A stretch of 64,000 bases of DNA from Pseudoalteromonas sp. R3 (GTDB lineage Bacteria > Pseudomonadota > Gammaproteobacteria > Enterobacterales > Alteromonadaceae), in the NCBI RefSeq assembly GCF_004014715.1, contig NZ_CP034835.1, positions 1,426,001 to 1,490,000 on the forward strand. Direction: 5' to 3'. A model generated the notes under the pieces. That model worked only from the letters and a program-made list of their open reading frames with translations. It had not been told where the DNA came from and did no database searches. A program made the position numbers and the translations under genes. Positions within the stretch are counted from its first letter, which is position 1, and each line of letters begins with the position of its first letter. Shown in pieces: positions 18,243-27,210 of this stretch.

Positions 18243-20882
18243 ATGTTGAACACTAAAGTAACTAAGGCCGTGCGTTTAGCACTGGCATTTGGTGCTGCGT
18301 CTACGGCTGTGATTGCACAGTCAGCCTCTGCACAAGACGGTGCTGAAAAAGTAGAACGCATTGAAATCACAGGCTCGCGTATCAAGCGTGTCGACATGGA
18401 AGGTGCAAGCCCGGTTGAAGTGATCTCTACCGCTGAATTCGAAGGTCAGGGCCGAGTCTCTGTTGCTGAGGCACTACAAAGTGTGACTTCTAACAGCTTT
18501 GGCTCTGTTATCCCAAGTTCTGGTAACAGCGGTCAGTCGCAGTCAACTGTAAGCTTACTGGGTGCCGGTGCGGGCCGTACCTTGGTGTTGATCGACGGTA
18601 AGCGTATGGGTAGCTCACCTTCACTAAACGGTGGTGGTGCTAACCTGAGCTCAATCCCAATGGCGGCGGTAGAGCGTATTGAAATTCTTAAAGATGGCGC
18701 TTCAGCTATCTATGGTTCTGACGCGATTGCCGGTGTTATTAACGTTATCCTGAAAAAAGACTTCGAAGGTGTATCTTTCGATATCCAGGTTGGTCGCCCT
18801 GAAGCAGAAGGTGCAGACACCAAGCAAATGTCAATGGCATTTGGCGTAAGCTCTGACAAAGGTAATATTACATTTGTATACGACCACCAGCAGCGTAACC
18901 CAATCTTCTCTCGTGACCGTAGCTACACAGCGGCTTCTATGGAAGATAGAAATGGTGATGGCCTAATCTCTATCTACGACGAGACTGTGGGTATTAGCTA
19001 CTTTGGTGAAACATTTAAAAAGAAATCAGGTGGTGGTTATATCGCCTCACCTAAATGTGATGAATTAACAAAAACCGTACCAGGCTTTGTTGGTGTGCTT
19101 GACCAAGGCACCAACCTAGGTGGTGTTGGTGGCGGTGAAGTCTGTGCTTATGCTCATGCAGATGTTTCAGCCAACATGGCATCGACTAAGCGCGATTCTG
19201 CGATGGCCAGTGTTAATTATGAACTCACCGATGAGTTAGAGCTGTATGCACGTGCAATGTTCAGCCGTAACGATTCATTTGGCCGTTATGCTCCGCCTGC
19301 TGACTATTTTGAAGATATGGCAGCGGACCACCCGTTAAACCCAACGGGTGAAGTTGCAAACGGCTATTTCCGCTGGTATCAGACAGGTAATCGCGATGGT
19401 GAGGTAACGGATTATCAGCAAGACTATACACTTGGCCTGAAGGGCATGTTTGGTGATACCGCTGAGTGGGAAGTGTCTTACCACAAAGCAAAGTTAGATT
19501 ACCGTACAGCAGGTCGCTACTATCTGAGTGTTGCTGGTTTGTCGCACAATATTTTGAATAAAATTTCGCTTGAGTCTGAGCAGGGCAAGGCGAATATGCG
19601 TGCCACCACTTACACAGAAAGCCAGAGCGAACTGGATCACGTCTTTGCAGGTCTGGGTTTTGAACTGGGTGAGCTAGAAGCTGGTGCGATTTCGCACTAT
19701 GTGGGTGCTGAATACTTCGATATGACGTTAGATCAACGTTACGACGCACAAAACGAAGCCGGTCTGATCGGCGGCGATGCTGGTGGTTCAGGTGCCGGTG
19801 AGCGTGATGTAACGGCAGTATTCTATGAAGTGGCATTTCCAATCTTGGATAATTTAACACTGAGCGCGGCCTATCGTTACGACGATTACAGCGACTTCGG
19901 TGGTGAAGGTAATCCAAGTGTGAAACTGGACTACCGCCCGATTGATGATCTGTTACTTCGTGCATCATACTCAGAAGGCTTCCGTGCGCCATCTCTGAAA
20001 GAGCTGAATGCAAAAGACTCTAAAGGCAGTCCGAGCGTGACTGACTATGTAAGCTGTGCAGCTCAAGGCACACCTGCTATCAAATGCAGCACGGTTGCAG
20101 TCAGTGAGGTGCGTAAGGGTAATGACCAGCTTGGTCCGGAAGAATCGACCTATATGAACTTGGGTGTGGTTTATTCTGGCTTTGAAGATGTCTCAATCAA
20201 AGTTGACTACTTTGAGCTTGAAATCGACAATGTCATTTCAATCATCACTGCGCAGGATCTGGTACATATTGAAAATGCCGGCAAGCTTGACGAAGTTCAG
20301 GCAAGATATTCATATGTTGGCATCGAGCGCGACGCTGATGGGGTTATCTCGAAGGCATATACTCAGTATGCAAACGGCGCTTCTATGTCTCGTAAAGGGT
20401 TCGATATTGACTTGTCTTACAAGCTAGAAACTTCGTTTGGTGACTTTAAGTTCAGAAATGTAACCACCTTGCTGACAGAAGTGGGTGAAGATGTTTACTT
20501 CACTGGTCCTCGTGAAGATGAGAAGGGCGCACCGGAAACACCTGAATGGCGTTCTCAGTTCACTGTTAACTACGCAGTTGATAATTACACAGTGAACTGG
20601 ACCACAGACATCATTGCTGATACTTACGAGACGCAGTCTGTTGTTAAAGTCGATGGTAAAGAACCGTTCAATGTATACGATGGCTCGCTTCCGACTTACG
20701 TAACCCACAACCTGAACATGAAGTACTACAGCGATGGCTATGGTACGTTCACTCTGGGTGCACGTAACCTGTTTGACAAAGGCGTGGTATTTAATAGCCA
20801 GGGCTTCTACGAAGACTATGCTATCTACAATACAGGCCACATTGGTCGCGAAATCTTCGCCGGTTACAACATCAGCTTCTAA
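18243..20882 (+). CDS. TonB-dependent outer-membrane receptor (large, CAZyme/peptide-type)
   Basis: 879 residues. The signal peptide is cleaved near ASA-Q31. EKVERIEITGSRIKR follows at about 36-50, typical of the plug start in Alteromonadales receptors. The plug spans about 50-170 (GRTLVLIDGKRM, ASAIYGSDAIAGVINVILK) and the 22-strand barrel runs to the C-terminal aromatic residue (YNISF). Such receptors import bulky nutrients (oligosaccharides, peptides, siderophores) using TonB energy. The closest signature class, GSRIKR with AIYGSDAIAGVIN, is usually not siderophore-specific. There are Cys pairs in extracellular loops near 277/298 and 608/617. It has its own terminator and is the first of two related receptors in tandem. 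Confidence 0.93.
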   Translation: MLNTKVTKAVRLALAFGAASTAVIAQSASAQDGAEKVERIEITGSRIKRVDMEGASPVEVISTAEFEGQGRVSVAEALQSVTSNSFGSVIPSSGNSGQSQSTVSLLGAGAGRTLVLIDGKRMGSSPSLNGGGANLSSIPMAAVERIEILKDGASAIYGSDAIAGVINVILKKDFEGVSFDIQVGRPEAEGADTKQMSMAFGVSSDKGNITFVYDHQQRNPIFSRDRSYTAASMEDRNGDGLISIYDETVGISYFGETFKKKSGGGYIASPKCDELTKTVPGFVGVLDQGTNLGGVGGGEVCAYAHADVSANMASTKRDSAMASVNYELTDELELYARAMFSRNDSFGRYAPPADYFEDMAADHPLNPTGEVANGYFRWYQTGNRDGEVTDYQQDYTLGLKGMFGDTAEWEVSYHKAKLDYRTAGRYYLSVAGLSHNILNKISLESEQGKANMRATTYTESQSELDHVFAGLGFELGELEAGAISHYVGAEYFDMTLDQRYDAQNEAGLIGGDAGGSGAGERDVTAVFYEVAFPILDNLTLSAAYRYDDYSDFGGEGNPSVKLDYRPIDDLLLRASYSEGFRAPSLKELNAKDSKGSPSVTDYVSCAAQGTPAIKCSTVAVSEVRKGNDQLGPEESTYMNLGVVYSGFEDVSIKVDYFELEIDNVISIITAQDLVHIENAGKLDEVQARYSYVGIERDADGVISKAYTQYANGASMSRKGFDIDLSYKLETSFGDFKFRNVTTLLTEVGEDVYFTGPREDEKGAPETPEWRSQFTVNYAVDNYTVNWTTDIIADTYETQSVVKVDGKEPFNVYDGSLPTYVTHNLNMKYYSDGYGTFTLGARNLFDKGVVFNSQGFYEDYAIYNTGHIGREIFAGYNISF

Positions 20883-20935
20883 TTTGCTGAGCAGTAAATA
20901 GAGCGTGAGTGCGCTTTAAGCGCGCCTTAAAATAT

Positions 20936-20972
20936 AAAAATCCGACTTCAGAAATGAGGTCGGATTTTTTAT
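20936..20972 (+). terminator. Rho-independent terminator
   Basis: A long stem (AAAAATCCGACTTC paired with GAGGTCGGATTTTT, small bulge) followed by T residues, 55 bases past the receptor stop codon. Confidence 0.85.
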
Positions 20973-22023
20973 GTTATCAACGCAGTTTCTCTAGCAAATT
21001 CTTCGCTAGTTTAAATGCCCATGGCCATATTATATGGCTCTGATCTTTCCACCTGCATAGTGGCTAGTTGCTTCCCGCTGGCAAATATCAGCACCTGTCA
21101 GAAATGTATCAAAATATGCGTTACTCTGGGTCATCGCTTTGTTTGGCTTCATTGAACAGTATTGCCATAGGTCAAAGATCTCACATGCCATTAACTTATG
21201 ATATCCATATCGACGAAGACCGCCAAGTTTCATCTGGGATAGTGCTGGGTGGCGCTCGGGGCATAGTTGATATTGCGCTTCAGCGCGATTTTTCATTGTT
21301 CAAAATCTATATATCACAGGTCGCTGAACTTGCCGCAAAGCGACTAATTTGGCTAAGGTAAGGCGCCGGTATCGATTGAAGCAACAATCATTTTCCTGTT
21401 TGCAAAAATTGTAAAAGCTGACACTGAACGCCGTTTGGTTCACATGGTTAGAGTAAAGAACGAGCGAATCATATAAATATGTACCCAAATTGAATTTCTG
21501 TCGTAGATGAGACGGGCGCCGGGTGTCATTGTAAAACAGTCTGTTCGCATTTTCATGGCGGTGAAATCGCAAAATTGGACTAGTTGCGAATTGCGTTTAT
21601 AACAATAATTTAACCATCAAAAAGACGCTATTAAGCGGTCTATTGTCCTTCCTGCAAGGTTTCTGAGCGCTAACTTGTCAAATGGCGTAAACCCTCACCC
21701 TGAATACATCGAACAGTCGTCAATATTGCCACCTTGTCATCAAGTTTTTGGTTGTTTTTAGAACAAAAAACAGACGGGTTCTGTGTAAAATAAAGTGTAA
21801 GATAATTTTTTTCTGTTATCTTTTTGTTTTTGAAGGGTTTTTGTGTTTTTTGTGTGGTATTTTTATTCCGGTTTTGAAAAAGGTTGTTGACCTTTTGTTT
21901 TTCATGCGATTAGTATGTTTCACCAATATGGCTAAAAGTGTAGTCACTTGTTACCCATATAAAAGTAAGAAAATACATAAAAACAATGCTTTAAAGAAAT
22001 ATTTAAAGCCAGGGAGAAAACAA
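20973..22023. other. Intergenic region with long leader of the second TonB-dependent receptor
   Basis: About 1050 bases. Short open frames exist on both strands between 21030 and 21572, but they overlap each other, use rare starts, lack ribosome sites and look random, so I call none. From 21748 the frame of the downstream receptor is open by chance, encoding a Phe/Lys/Cys-rich stretch unlike a protein. The region from about 21740 to 22010 is very AT-rich and probably contains the promoter and leader. It ends in GCCAGGGAGAAAAC. Confidence 0.5.
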
Positions 22024-24843
22024 ATGTTAAATAGCAAGATCTCGAAAGCGGTCCGCTTAGCACTAGTATACGGTGCTGTGTCTGCTACTGCTTTTGCAGT
22101 AAACGCAGAAGAAGCAGAAGAGAAGATTGAAAAAATCGAAGTAACAGGTTCAAGCATCAAGGGTACTGACCTTGCAGGCGCACTTCCTGTTAACATTCTG
22201 AGCGAAGAAGACATCAAAGCTACAGGTGTAACATCTGTACCTGACCTAGTTGCTCAGATTCCTTCTATGCAGGGTTTCACTACTCCAGTATCGTCAGTAG
22301 GTGGCGGTGGTGGTGGTACTGCTACAGCAGCACTACGTGGTCTTGACGAAGAATACACACTAGTACTACTGAATGGTCGTCGTATTGCACCATTCGGTTC
22401 AACTAACACTGTTGACTTGAACACCATCCCTCTTGCAGCTATCGAGCGTGTTGAAGTTCTTTCTGACGGTGCATCAGCACTATACGGTTCAGACGCTATC
22501 GCGGGTGTAATCAACTTCATCCTTAAAGACGAAGTAGACAAGTCTACTGTTTCTGTTCGTTACGACCGCCCTCAAGAAGATGGTGGTGAGCAAATGAGCC
22601 TGAGCTTCACAACTGGTTTCGGTAACTTCGACCAAGACGGGTTCAGCCTTGTTGCTTCATTAACGCATGATAAAACTGATCCAATGCGTTCAAAAGACCG
22701 TGACTTTGCTAAGACAGGTCTACTTGAGTTTGAACACAACCAAAATCAATATTACTCAATCAATGGTTCTCCTAACTCTATTCCAGGTAACGCGCAAATC
22801 CTAGTTGGTGGCCGTGACCCAGAGACAGGTGCTTTGACTGAAGGTTCTTACTTCCGTTGGTTCACTCCACATCTTGAAGCAAATGGTTCATGTGCACCAG
22901 ACACTGCTAAGCCGACTAACGATCCTCGTTGTCTGTTTGACTACACAAGTACTCTAGAAATCTACCCTGAAACAGAGCGTACGTCTCTTGTTCTTCAAGC
23001 TGACGTAGCGATTTCTGAGTACTTAACAGGTTTTGCAACGTTAACGTATACTGATTTCACACAAACTCCTCGTATCGCTCCAGAGCCTACAGGTTTCATC
23101 AACATCGGTATCGAAAGCCCGCTATTTGCTAAATATGGCGAGCCTCACCTGACTGATGACGAAAAAGGTAAGGTAACTGAGTTCCGTGGTACTTGGCGTG
23201 CACTACCAGGTGGTAACCGTACAACTGAGTGGTCTGCAGAAGCATTGAACCTGATCACTGGTGTTGAAGGTACACTTTTCGATAACATCGATTTCAACAC
23301 TGCACTTGTATACTCTACTTCAGACCGTGAAGAGAATATCCTTGGTGGTTACTACAACGGTGACACATTTGCACCGGCAATTGTTTCAGGTCAAATTGAT
23401 ATCTTCACTACTTACGAAGATTTCATGTCTAACGCAGATGCTCTTAGTGCACTAGATGCATCTCAGTGGAGAGCACCTGAGTCTGTAACAAACACAGAGC
23501 TAGTTTCACTAGACTTCCGTGCTTCACAGCCTGTATTTGAACTGCCAGCTGGTGAAGTTTATGTTGGTTACGGTGCTGACATCCGTGAAAACAGCTACGA
23601 AAACCTACGTTCAGCTGAAAACATTTCAGATAAGCGTTTTGGTGACGGCGGTGGCGATTTTGACTACAAACTAGAGCGTCAATCTTGGGGTGCATTCGCT
23701 GAATTCCAGGTTCCTGTTCTTGAAAGCCTAAACTTCAACCTTGCTCTACGTTACGATAACGTTGGTGCAGTTGACGATACTCTAAACGGCACAACTTACG
23801 GTAAAGACGAAAACGACACAACTTACAAAGTTAGCTTCCGTTACAACGCGACAGACGACTTAGTTATCCGTGGTTCAATCGGTACTGGCTTTAAAGTTGC
23901 TTCACTGACTGACATCGCTCGTCCGCTTACAGCTTGGGGTGTAACAGGTTCTTCATTCACTTGTCCACTGCCTTCAACTGATTCTAAAGCAGTATTCTGT
24001 CCTGCAGGTGACACTCAGTACCAGAACAACATCAAGGGTAACCCTGACCTAGTTCCTGAGCAGTCTACACAGAGCACATTTGGTTTTGTATACTCTCCGT
24101 CTACAGACTTCACTTTCCAAATGGATTACTGGAAAGTTGAAATCGAAGATCAGGTTCAGTACCCAGACCAAGCTTACCTGTTCGCAAATGCTGACAAGTT
24201 CGCAGATTTCTTCTTCTTGCAAGCAAACCGTTCAGATCCAACGATTCAAGAAGTTGCACTTAGAAACTCTCCGATCAACATCGGTGAAAGTGTAACAGCT
24301 GGTATCGACTGGCAAGTAATGCTTACTAACGAGCTATCGTTCGGTGAGCTGAAAACTGTACTTCAAGGTACTTACATCACTGAGTCTGAGTACACTCGTC
24401 CAGGTGTTGTTCCTTTCGAGTGGACAAGCAGCCTAGGCCGTTACGGTGAAGACGAAGAAGTTGTTTTCCGTAATGTAATGAACATCCAAAATACACTAAC
24501 ACACGGTGATTTTGCTCATACATTACGCTTCAGCTACAAGTCTGGTTGGGAAGATGCGCCAACAACTGTTGGTGTAGGTACAATCAAAGAGCCAGTAATG
24601 GTTGATGGTACACCTACAACTGAACGCGTACAGCTACACATTCCTTCTTATGTGAAGACTGACTATAAGATTGATTACCGTGGCTTTGAAGATACAACTA
24701 TCACGTTCGGTATCAACAACCTTCTTGACAAAGAGCCTCCGTTCTCACTTGCAGATCCAGAAGGCCACTTAGTAGGTTATGAAGGTCGTTACTATGACCA
24801 GTTCATGCGCACTTACTACATCAGCGTAGACTACTCTTTCTAA
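22024..24843 (+). CDS. TonB-dependent outer-membrane receptor, probably highly expressed
   Basis: 939 residues from the ATG at 22024, which follows AGGGAGAAAAC; an upstream open extension is rejected. The signal peptide (MLNSKISKAVRLAL...) ends near VNAEE. The plug follows (about 35-165: KIEVTGSSIKG, YTLVLLNGRRI, ASALYGSDAIAGVINFILK) and the barrel ends in ISVDYSF. It is a paralogue of the receptor at 18.2 kb. Codon use is strikingly biased, for example almost only GGT, CGT and GAC/GAA with many CTA/CTT and GTA/GTT, unlike the more mixed use of neighbours; this usually marks very high expression. Loop Cys pairs are near 292/302 and 651/661. The substrate is unknown. Confidence 0.94.
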   Translation: MLNSKISKAVRLALVYGAVSATAFAVNAEEAEEKIEKIEVTGSSIKGTDLAGALPVNILSEEDIKATGVTSVPDLVAQIPSMQGFTTPVSSVGGGGGGTATAALRGLDEEYTLVLLNGRRIAPFGSTNTVDLNTIPLAAIERVEVLSDGASALYGSDAIAGVINFILKDEVDKSTVSVRYDRPQEDGGEQMSLSFTTGFGNFDQDGFSLVASLTHDKTDPMRSKDRDFAKTGLLEFEHNQNQYYSINGSPNSIPGNAQILVGGRDPETGALTEGSYFRWFTPHLEANGSCAPDTAKPTNDPRCLFDYTSTLEIYPETERTSLVLQADVAISEYLTGFATLTYTDFTQTPRIAPEPTGFINIGIESPLFAKYGEPHLTDDEKGKVTEFRGTWRALPGGNRTTEWSAEALNLITGVEGTLFDNIDFNTALVYSTSDREENILGGYYNGDTFAPAIVSGQIDIFTTYEDFMSNADALSALDASQWRAPESVTNTELVSLDFRASQPVFELPAGEVYVGYGADIRENSYENLRSAENISDKRFGDGGGDFDYKLERQSWGAFAEFQVPVLESLNFNLALRYDNVGAVDDTLNGTTYGKDENDTTYKVSFRYNATDDLVIRGSIGTGFKVASLTDIARPLTAWGVTGSSFTCPLPSTDSKAVFCPAGDTQYQNNIKGNPDLVPEQSTQSTFGFVYSPSTDFTFQMDYWKVEIEDQVQYPDQAYLFANADKFADFFFLQANRSDPTIQEVALRNSPINIGESVTAGIDWQVMLTNELSFGELKTVLQGTYITESEYTRPGVVPFEWTSSLGRYGEDEEVVFRNVMNIQNTLTHGDFAHTLRFSYKSGWEDAPTTVGVGTIKEPVMVDGTPTTERVQLHIPSYVKTDYKIDYRGFEDTTITFGINNLLDKEPPFSLADPEGHLVGYEGRYYDQFMRTYYISVDYSF

Positions 24844-24885
24844 TACTTTGAAAGTGTAGCATTCGCTCTCAAGAGTGAAATGAGA

Positions 24886-24918
24886 TGCCAGTCAGCCTTG
24901 CTGACTGGCATTTTTTTT
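24886..24918 (+). terminator. Rho-independent terminator
   Basis: A perfect 9-bp stem (GCCAGTCAG / CTGACTGGC), 5-base loop, then a run of eight T, about 45 bases after the receptor stop codon. Confidence 0.93.
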
Positions 24919-25701
24919 GCGCCGAGTCCAAAGTAACTCATTAACTCCAATAGGTTGGATAAATTTAGAGGTGTTGCATAAATGCGACTCTCATGAGTAA
25001 TATTGGTCGCTTTTAGAGTTTAATATACTAGAGTTGTGTTGCTATATCTGCACAGGAAGGCAGCATAATATATGTAGCTATGTTTTCTTTTTTATATTTT
25101 ATAATTCATTTGTTTTTATTGTGGAATAAATTATATCAACTTGCCCTGATTGAATTCTAAAACTAATTTTCTTAATTAAATGTTCTATTTTGAGGCGAGA
25201 AAATATCGTCGATAACACTGCTCTCGCGTCCAGCTATCGCTGAGGCGCCTACATATATGTAGGCGAGGAAAAATTTGCGAACTTATACCTTAGGTAAAGG
25301 TTCTAAATAAGAAATTGTTAATACCATTAGCGACATATTTGCTCCTTCAAATTGAACAGGTATTAAGTGAAATTGTTATAGATTTAAATTTTCACATAAT
25401 TATTATGCAGGCTTTCCTGAATCATCACCTTGTTTTGTTAATTAATTGTTTTTTTTGATGAGCTTTGTATATCTCAGAGAGCATGCTCTGTAAGCAATTG
25501 AAATTTAATTTGGGGCGGGAGGCGCTAGTAAACATGATAAGACCACTAGCCGCGCTCTTTAATGACTGCGTCTACAGATGTATATAGAAGTGGGTATTGA
25601 TTTAATTAATAGTCGGCTCCAGCCTCTCTGTTATTCTTTGTGGTTAATGAGAATAAAATTTCGCATTCTAATATGCAAAATTTAATGTTTGGTATCGTGT
25701 G
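24919..25701. other. AT-rich gene-free region with a perfect palindrome
   Basis: About 780 bases with no credible open frame on either strand. It contains one perfect 20-bp palindrome at 25246-25265 (arms CGCCTACATA). Otherwise low in GC and without recognisable repeats, tRNA or mobile-element ends. Confidence 0.5.
25246..25265. repeat. Perfect 20-bp palindrome
   Basis: Arms CGCCTACATA and its exact complement with no spacer, in otherwise AT-rich non-coding DNA. It could be an operator for a dimeric regulator; it is not followed by a T tract, so it is a poor terminator. Confidence 0.6.
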
Positions 25702-25731
25702 TTGACAGTTGTAACAAATTATACTTATAGT
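25702..25731 (+). promoter_or_regulatory. Sigma70-type promoter for the lipoprotein triplet
   Basis: A consensus -35 TTGACA (25702-25707), an 18-base spacer and a -10 TATAGT (25726-25731, five of six matches). It lies about 120 bases upstream of the first lipoprotein ATG. Confidence 0.65.
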
Positions 25732-25855
25732 AGTTATTGGTCGTGTATCTACAAGTTTTGGTAATGGTCATTTTAAAATATTATAAGTGTCTAGAATCAA
25801 AGGTTTAAACGATTTAAAACCTGATTTATACCTACAAAAATATAAAGGATGAAAT

Positions 25856-26095
25856 ATGAAACTTCAAATTGCTCTTTCAGCATTGGCTATGCTGCTTCTC
25901 AGTGGTTGTAATTCTACAAAATCAGACCAAACAGCTGACACTGGCTATCGTTGTAAACAAGTGCGTTCATTAGGTAGCAATATCCCTAACACTTATTGTT
26001 CGACCAAGAAACAAAGAGAGGAAGCTCGGGAGAAAGCTAAAGAAGCAGTTAGAAACTCTCGGCAAACGAGTGTGATCAGTGGTGGGAATGGCTGA
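25856..26095 (+). CDS. Small lipoprotein, first of three tandem paralogues
   Basis: 79 residues. A signal peptide ends in the lipobox LSGC with lipidated Cys at 18. The mature part holds YRCKQVRSLGSNIPNTYCST followed by a basic/acidic helix (KKQREEAREKAKEA). Two conserved Cys (in RCKQV and YCST) frame the GSNIPN turn and probably form a disulfide. The same block occurs in the two next genes. I recognise it as a gammaproteobacterial small-protein pattern of unknown function (CK/GS/YC-T). Asp is absent at +2 after the Cys (Asn instead), so an outer-membrane destination is likely. The start is backed by AAGGATG. Confidence 0.8.
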   Translation: MKLQIALSALAMLLLSGCNSTKSDQTADTGYRCKQVRSLGSNIPNTYCSTKKQREEAREKAKEAVRNSRQTSVISGGNG

Positions 26096-26129
26096 TTACG
26101 GAATTTGATTTTTTAAAGGAGATAAAAAA

Positions 26130-26384
26130 ATGAAAATAGTGCTTCCACTACTAACTTTGGTATTTTTGTCTGGATGCAATACAACCTCATCGGAGCGCAA
26201 TGCTGATTCTGGTGATACAGCTAAAGCTGGTTACCGTTGTAAGCAGGTCACAGCACTGGGTTCAAATATACCTAATGTTTACTGCTCAACGAAAAAACAG
26301 CGAGAAGAAGCCGCCCAACGTGGTATTGAGGCTACCAGAACTTCTCAAAGAGTAGGAAGAATAACGGGAGGAAACGGAAGCTGA
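26130..26384 (+). CDS. Small lipoprotein, second of three tandem paralogues
   Basis: 84 residues with lipobox LSGC (Cys 16). The mature region repeats the block YRCKQVTALGSNIPNVYCST then KKQREEAAQRG. A slightly longer Ser/Asp/Ala linker separates it from the lipid anchor than in the first copy. AAAGGAG lies 8 bases before the ATG. The gap to the previous gene is 34 bases, so the genes are likely one transcript. The C-terminus ends in GGNGS, close to the GGNG of the first copy. Function unknown. Confidence 0.8.
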   Translation: MKIVLPLLTLVFLSGCNTTSSERNADSGDTAKAGYRCKQVTALGSNIPNVYCSTKKQREEAAQRGIEATRTSQRVGRITGGNGS

Positions 26385-26465
26385 ATACTTGTTAATGATC
26401 AGAATCCGTGTAATCTTCATATAGCTGGAATTTGTTTTTAAATTCAGACAAGAAAAGGATAAATT

Positions 26466-26723
26466 ATGAAAACTAAAATAGCACTTTCTCTTATCGTATT
26501 AGCTTTTGTAAGTGGCTGTAATAGCACAAGCTCTTCAAACCAAGTGGCAAAAGCAGATACTGGTCACAGATGTAAACAAGTTACCTCTCTGGGTTCGAAT
26601 ATTCCCAATGTCTATTGCTCTACCAGAAAAGAGCGCGAGGAAGCGAGAAAGCGTGGGTTGGAAGCACTTAAAAACTCTCAGGCAACAGGTCGGATAACAG
26701 GTTGCGGCTCAGCCTCTTGCTAA
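26466..26723 (+). CDS. Small lipoprotein, third of three tandem paralogues
   Basis: 85 residues with lipobox VSGC (Cys 18). The conserved block reads HRCKQVTSLGSNIPNVYCST followed by RKEREEARKRG. It differs from the first two at the C-terminus, which ends GCGSASC and adds two Cys, giving four in the mature chain besides the lipidated one. AAAAGGAT precedes the ATG. It lies 81 bases after copy two. Divergence among the copies in signal peptide and tail, with a near-constant core, points to duplication followed by selection on the core. Confidence 0.8.
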   Translation: MKTKIALSLIVLAFVSGCNSTSSSNQVAKADTGHRCKQVTSLGSNIPNVYCSTRKEREEARKRGLEALKNSQATGRITGCGSASC

Positions 26724-26761
26724 CTTTTTAAGGTTAGCTTTGATAGCTCCACGCTTACAGG

Positions 26762-26815
26762 CCCAGAGTTATAACTGACTTCCGCTCAGTTATTTTGGTT
26801 GAAGTCAGTTCTGGG
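26762..26815. terminator. Bidirectional hairpin between convergent genes
   Basis: A perfect 10-bp stem (AACTGACTTC / GAAGTCAGTT) extended by a second stem (CCCAG / CTGGG) across a one-sided bulge. It lies between the third lipoprotein and the leftward unknown gene. T tracts are weak. Confidence 0.5.
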
Positions 26816-26820
26816 TCTGA

Positions 26821-27210
26821 TTATTTAATGTCCACAACTTTACTGGCTTTCTTATATCTTATTTTAAACCCCGGCCAGGCAGGTAGTTCCCACCGTTTTG
26901 GTGCATCCTTTCTATTGCCACAAATGTACTCTAATGAAACGCGTTTTGCGCTAAAACTGTAAGCAACAAGCATGGTCAGTTCGGGCAATTCGACCTGGAG
27001 CGGATACTTTTCCATAAACGGATTGATAATCCAGTCCTCTATAGGTTGATAATAGAGGTCATCAACACCGATCAGCGCCAGATCTTCTTGTGTTTCAACA
27101 CCGAGCTCTGTCAAAGTTTGGGCAATCCATCCGGACGCTTCTGGTTGTTGCGGTGCAATATTATGCTCATATTGATGGTAGAGGGCCTCGTACGCCAGCA
27201 TGGTGCTCAC
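26821..27210 (-). CDS. Unrecognised protein translationally coupled to the HrpB-like helicase
   Basis: 129 residues, soluble-looking, with tryptophan-rich and basic C-terminal part (RWELPAWPGFKIRYKKASK). I do not recognise the family. The GTG start at 27210 overlaps the helicase stop codon by 4 bases (GTGA), and an ATG three codons later (27201) is an alternative. The helicase lacks the C-terminal domain of canonical HrpB, so this protein may be a partner or a split-off and diverged domain; I cannot align it convincingly to the missing region. It is convergent with the lipoprotein genes. Confidence 0.7.
   Translation of the reverse strand: MSTMLAYEALYHQYEHNIAPQQPEASGWIAQTLTELGVETQEDLALIGVDDLYYQPIEDWIINPFMEKYPLQVELPELTMLVAYSFSAKRVSLEYICGNRKDAPKRWELPAWPGFKIRYKKASKVVDIK

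Noticed and set aside
21030..21572. Several overlapping short open frames on both strands between the two TonB-dependent receptors
   Set aside because: They use rare starts, have no ribosome sites, overlap one another in opposite directions and do not resemble proteins.
21748..22023. 92-residue open extension in front of the second TonB-dependent receptor
   Set aside because: Phe/Lys/Cys-rich and AT-rich; the real start has a good ribosome site and a signal peptide matching the paralogue.
26821..27210. Idea that the 129-residue gene is the missing HrpB C-terminal domain after a frameshift
   Set aside because: It has its own GTGA-coupled start and I cannot align it with the RYPKHxWPEDP-ending HrpB tail.
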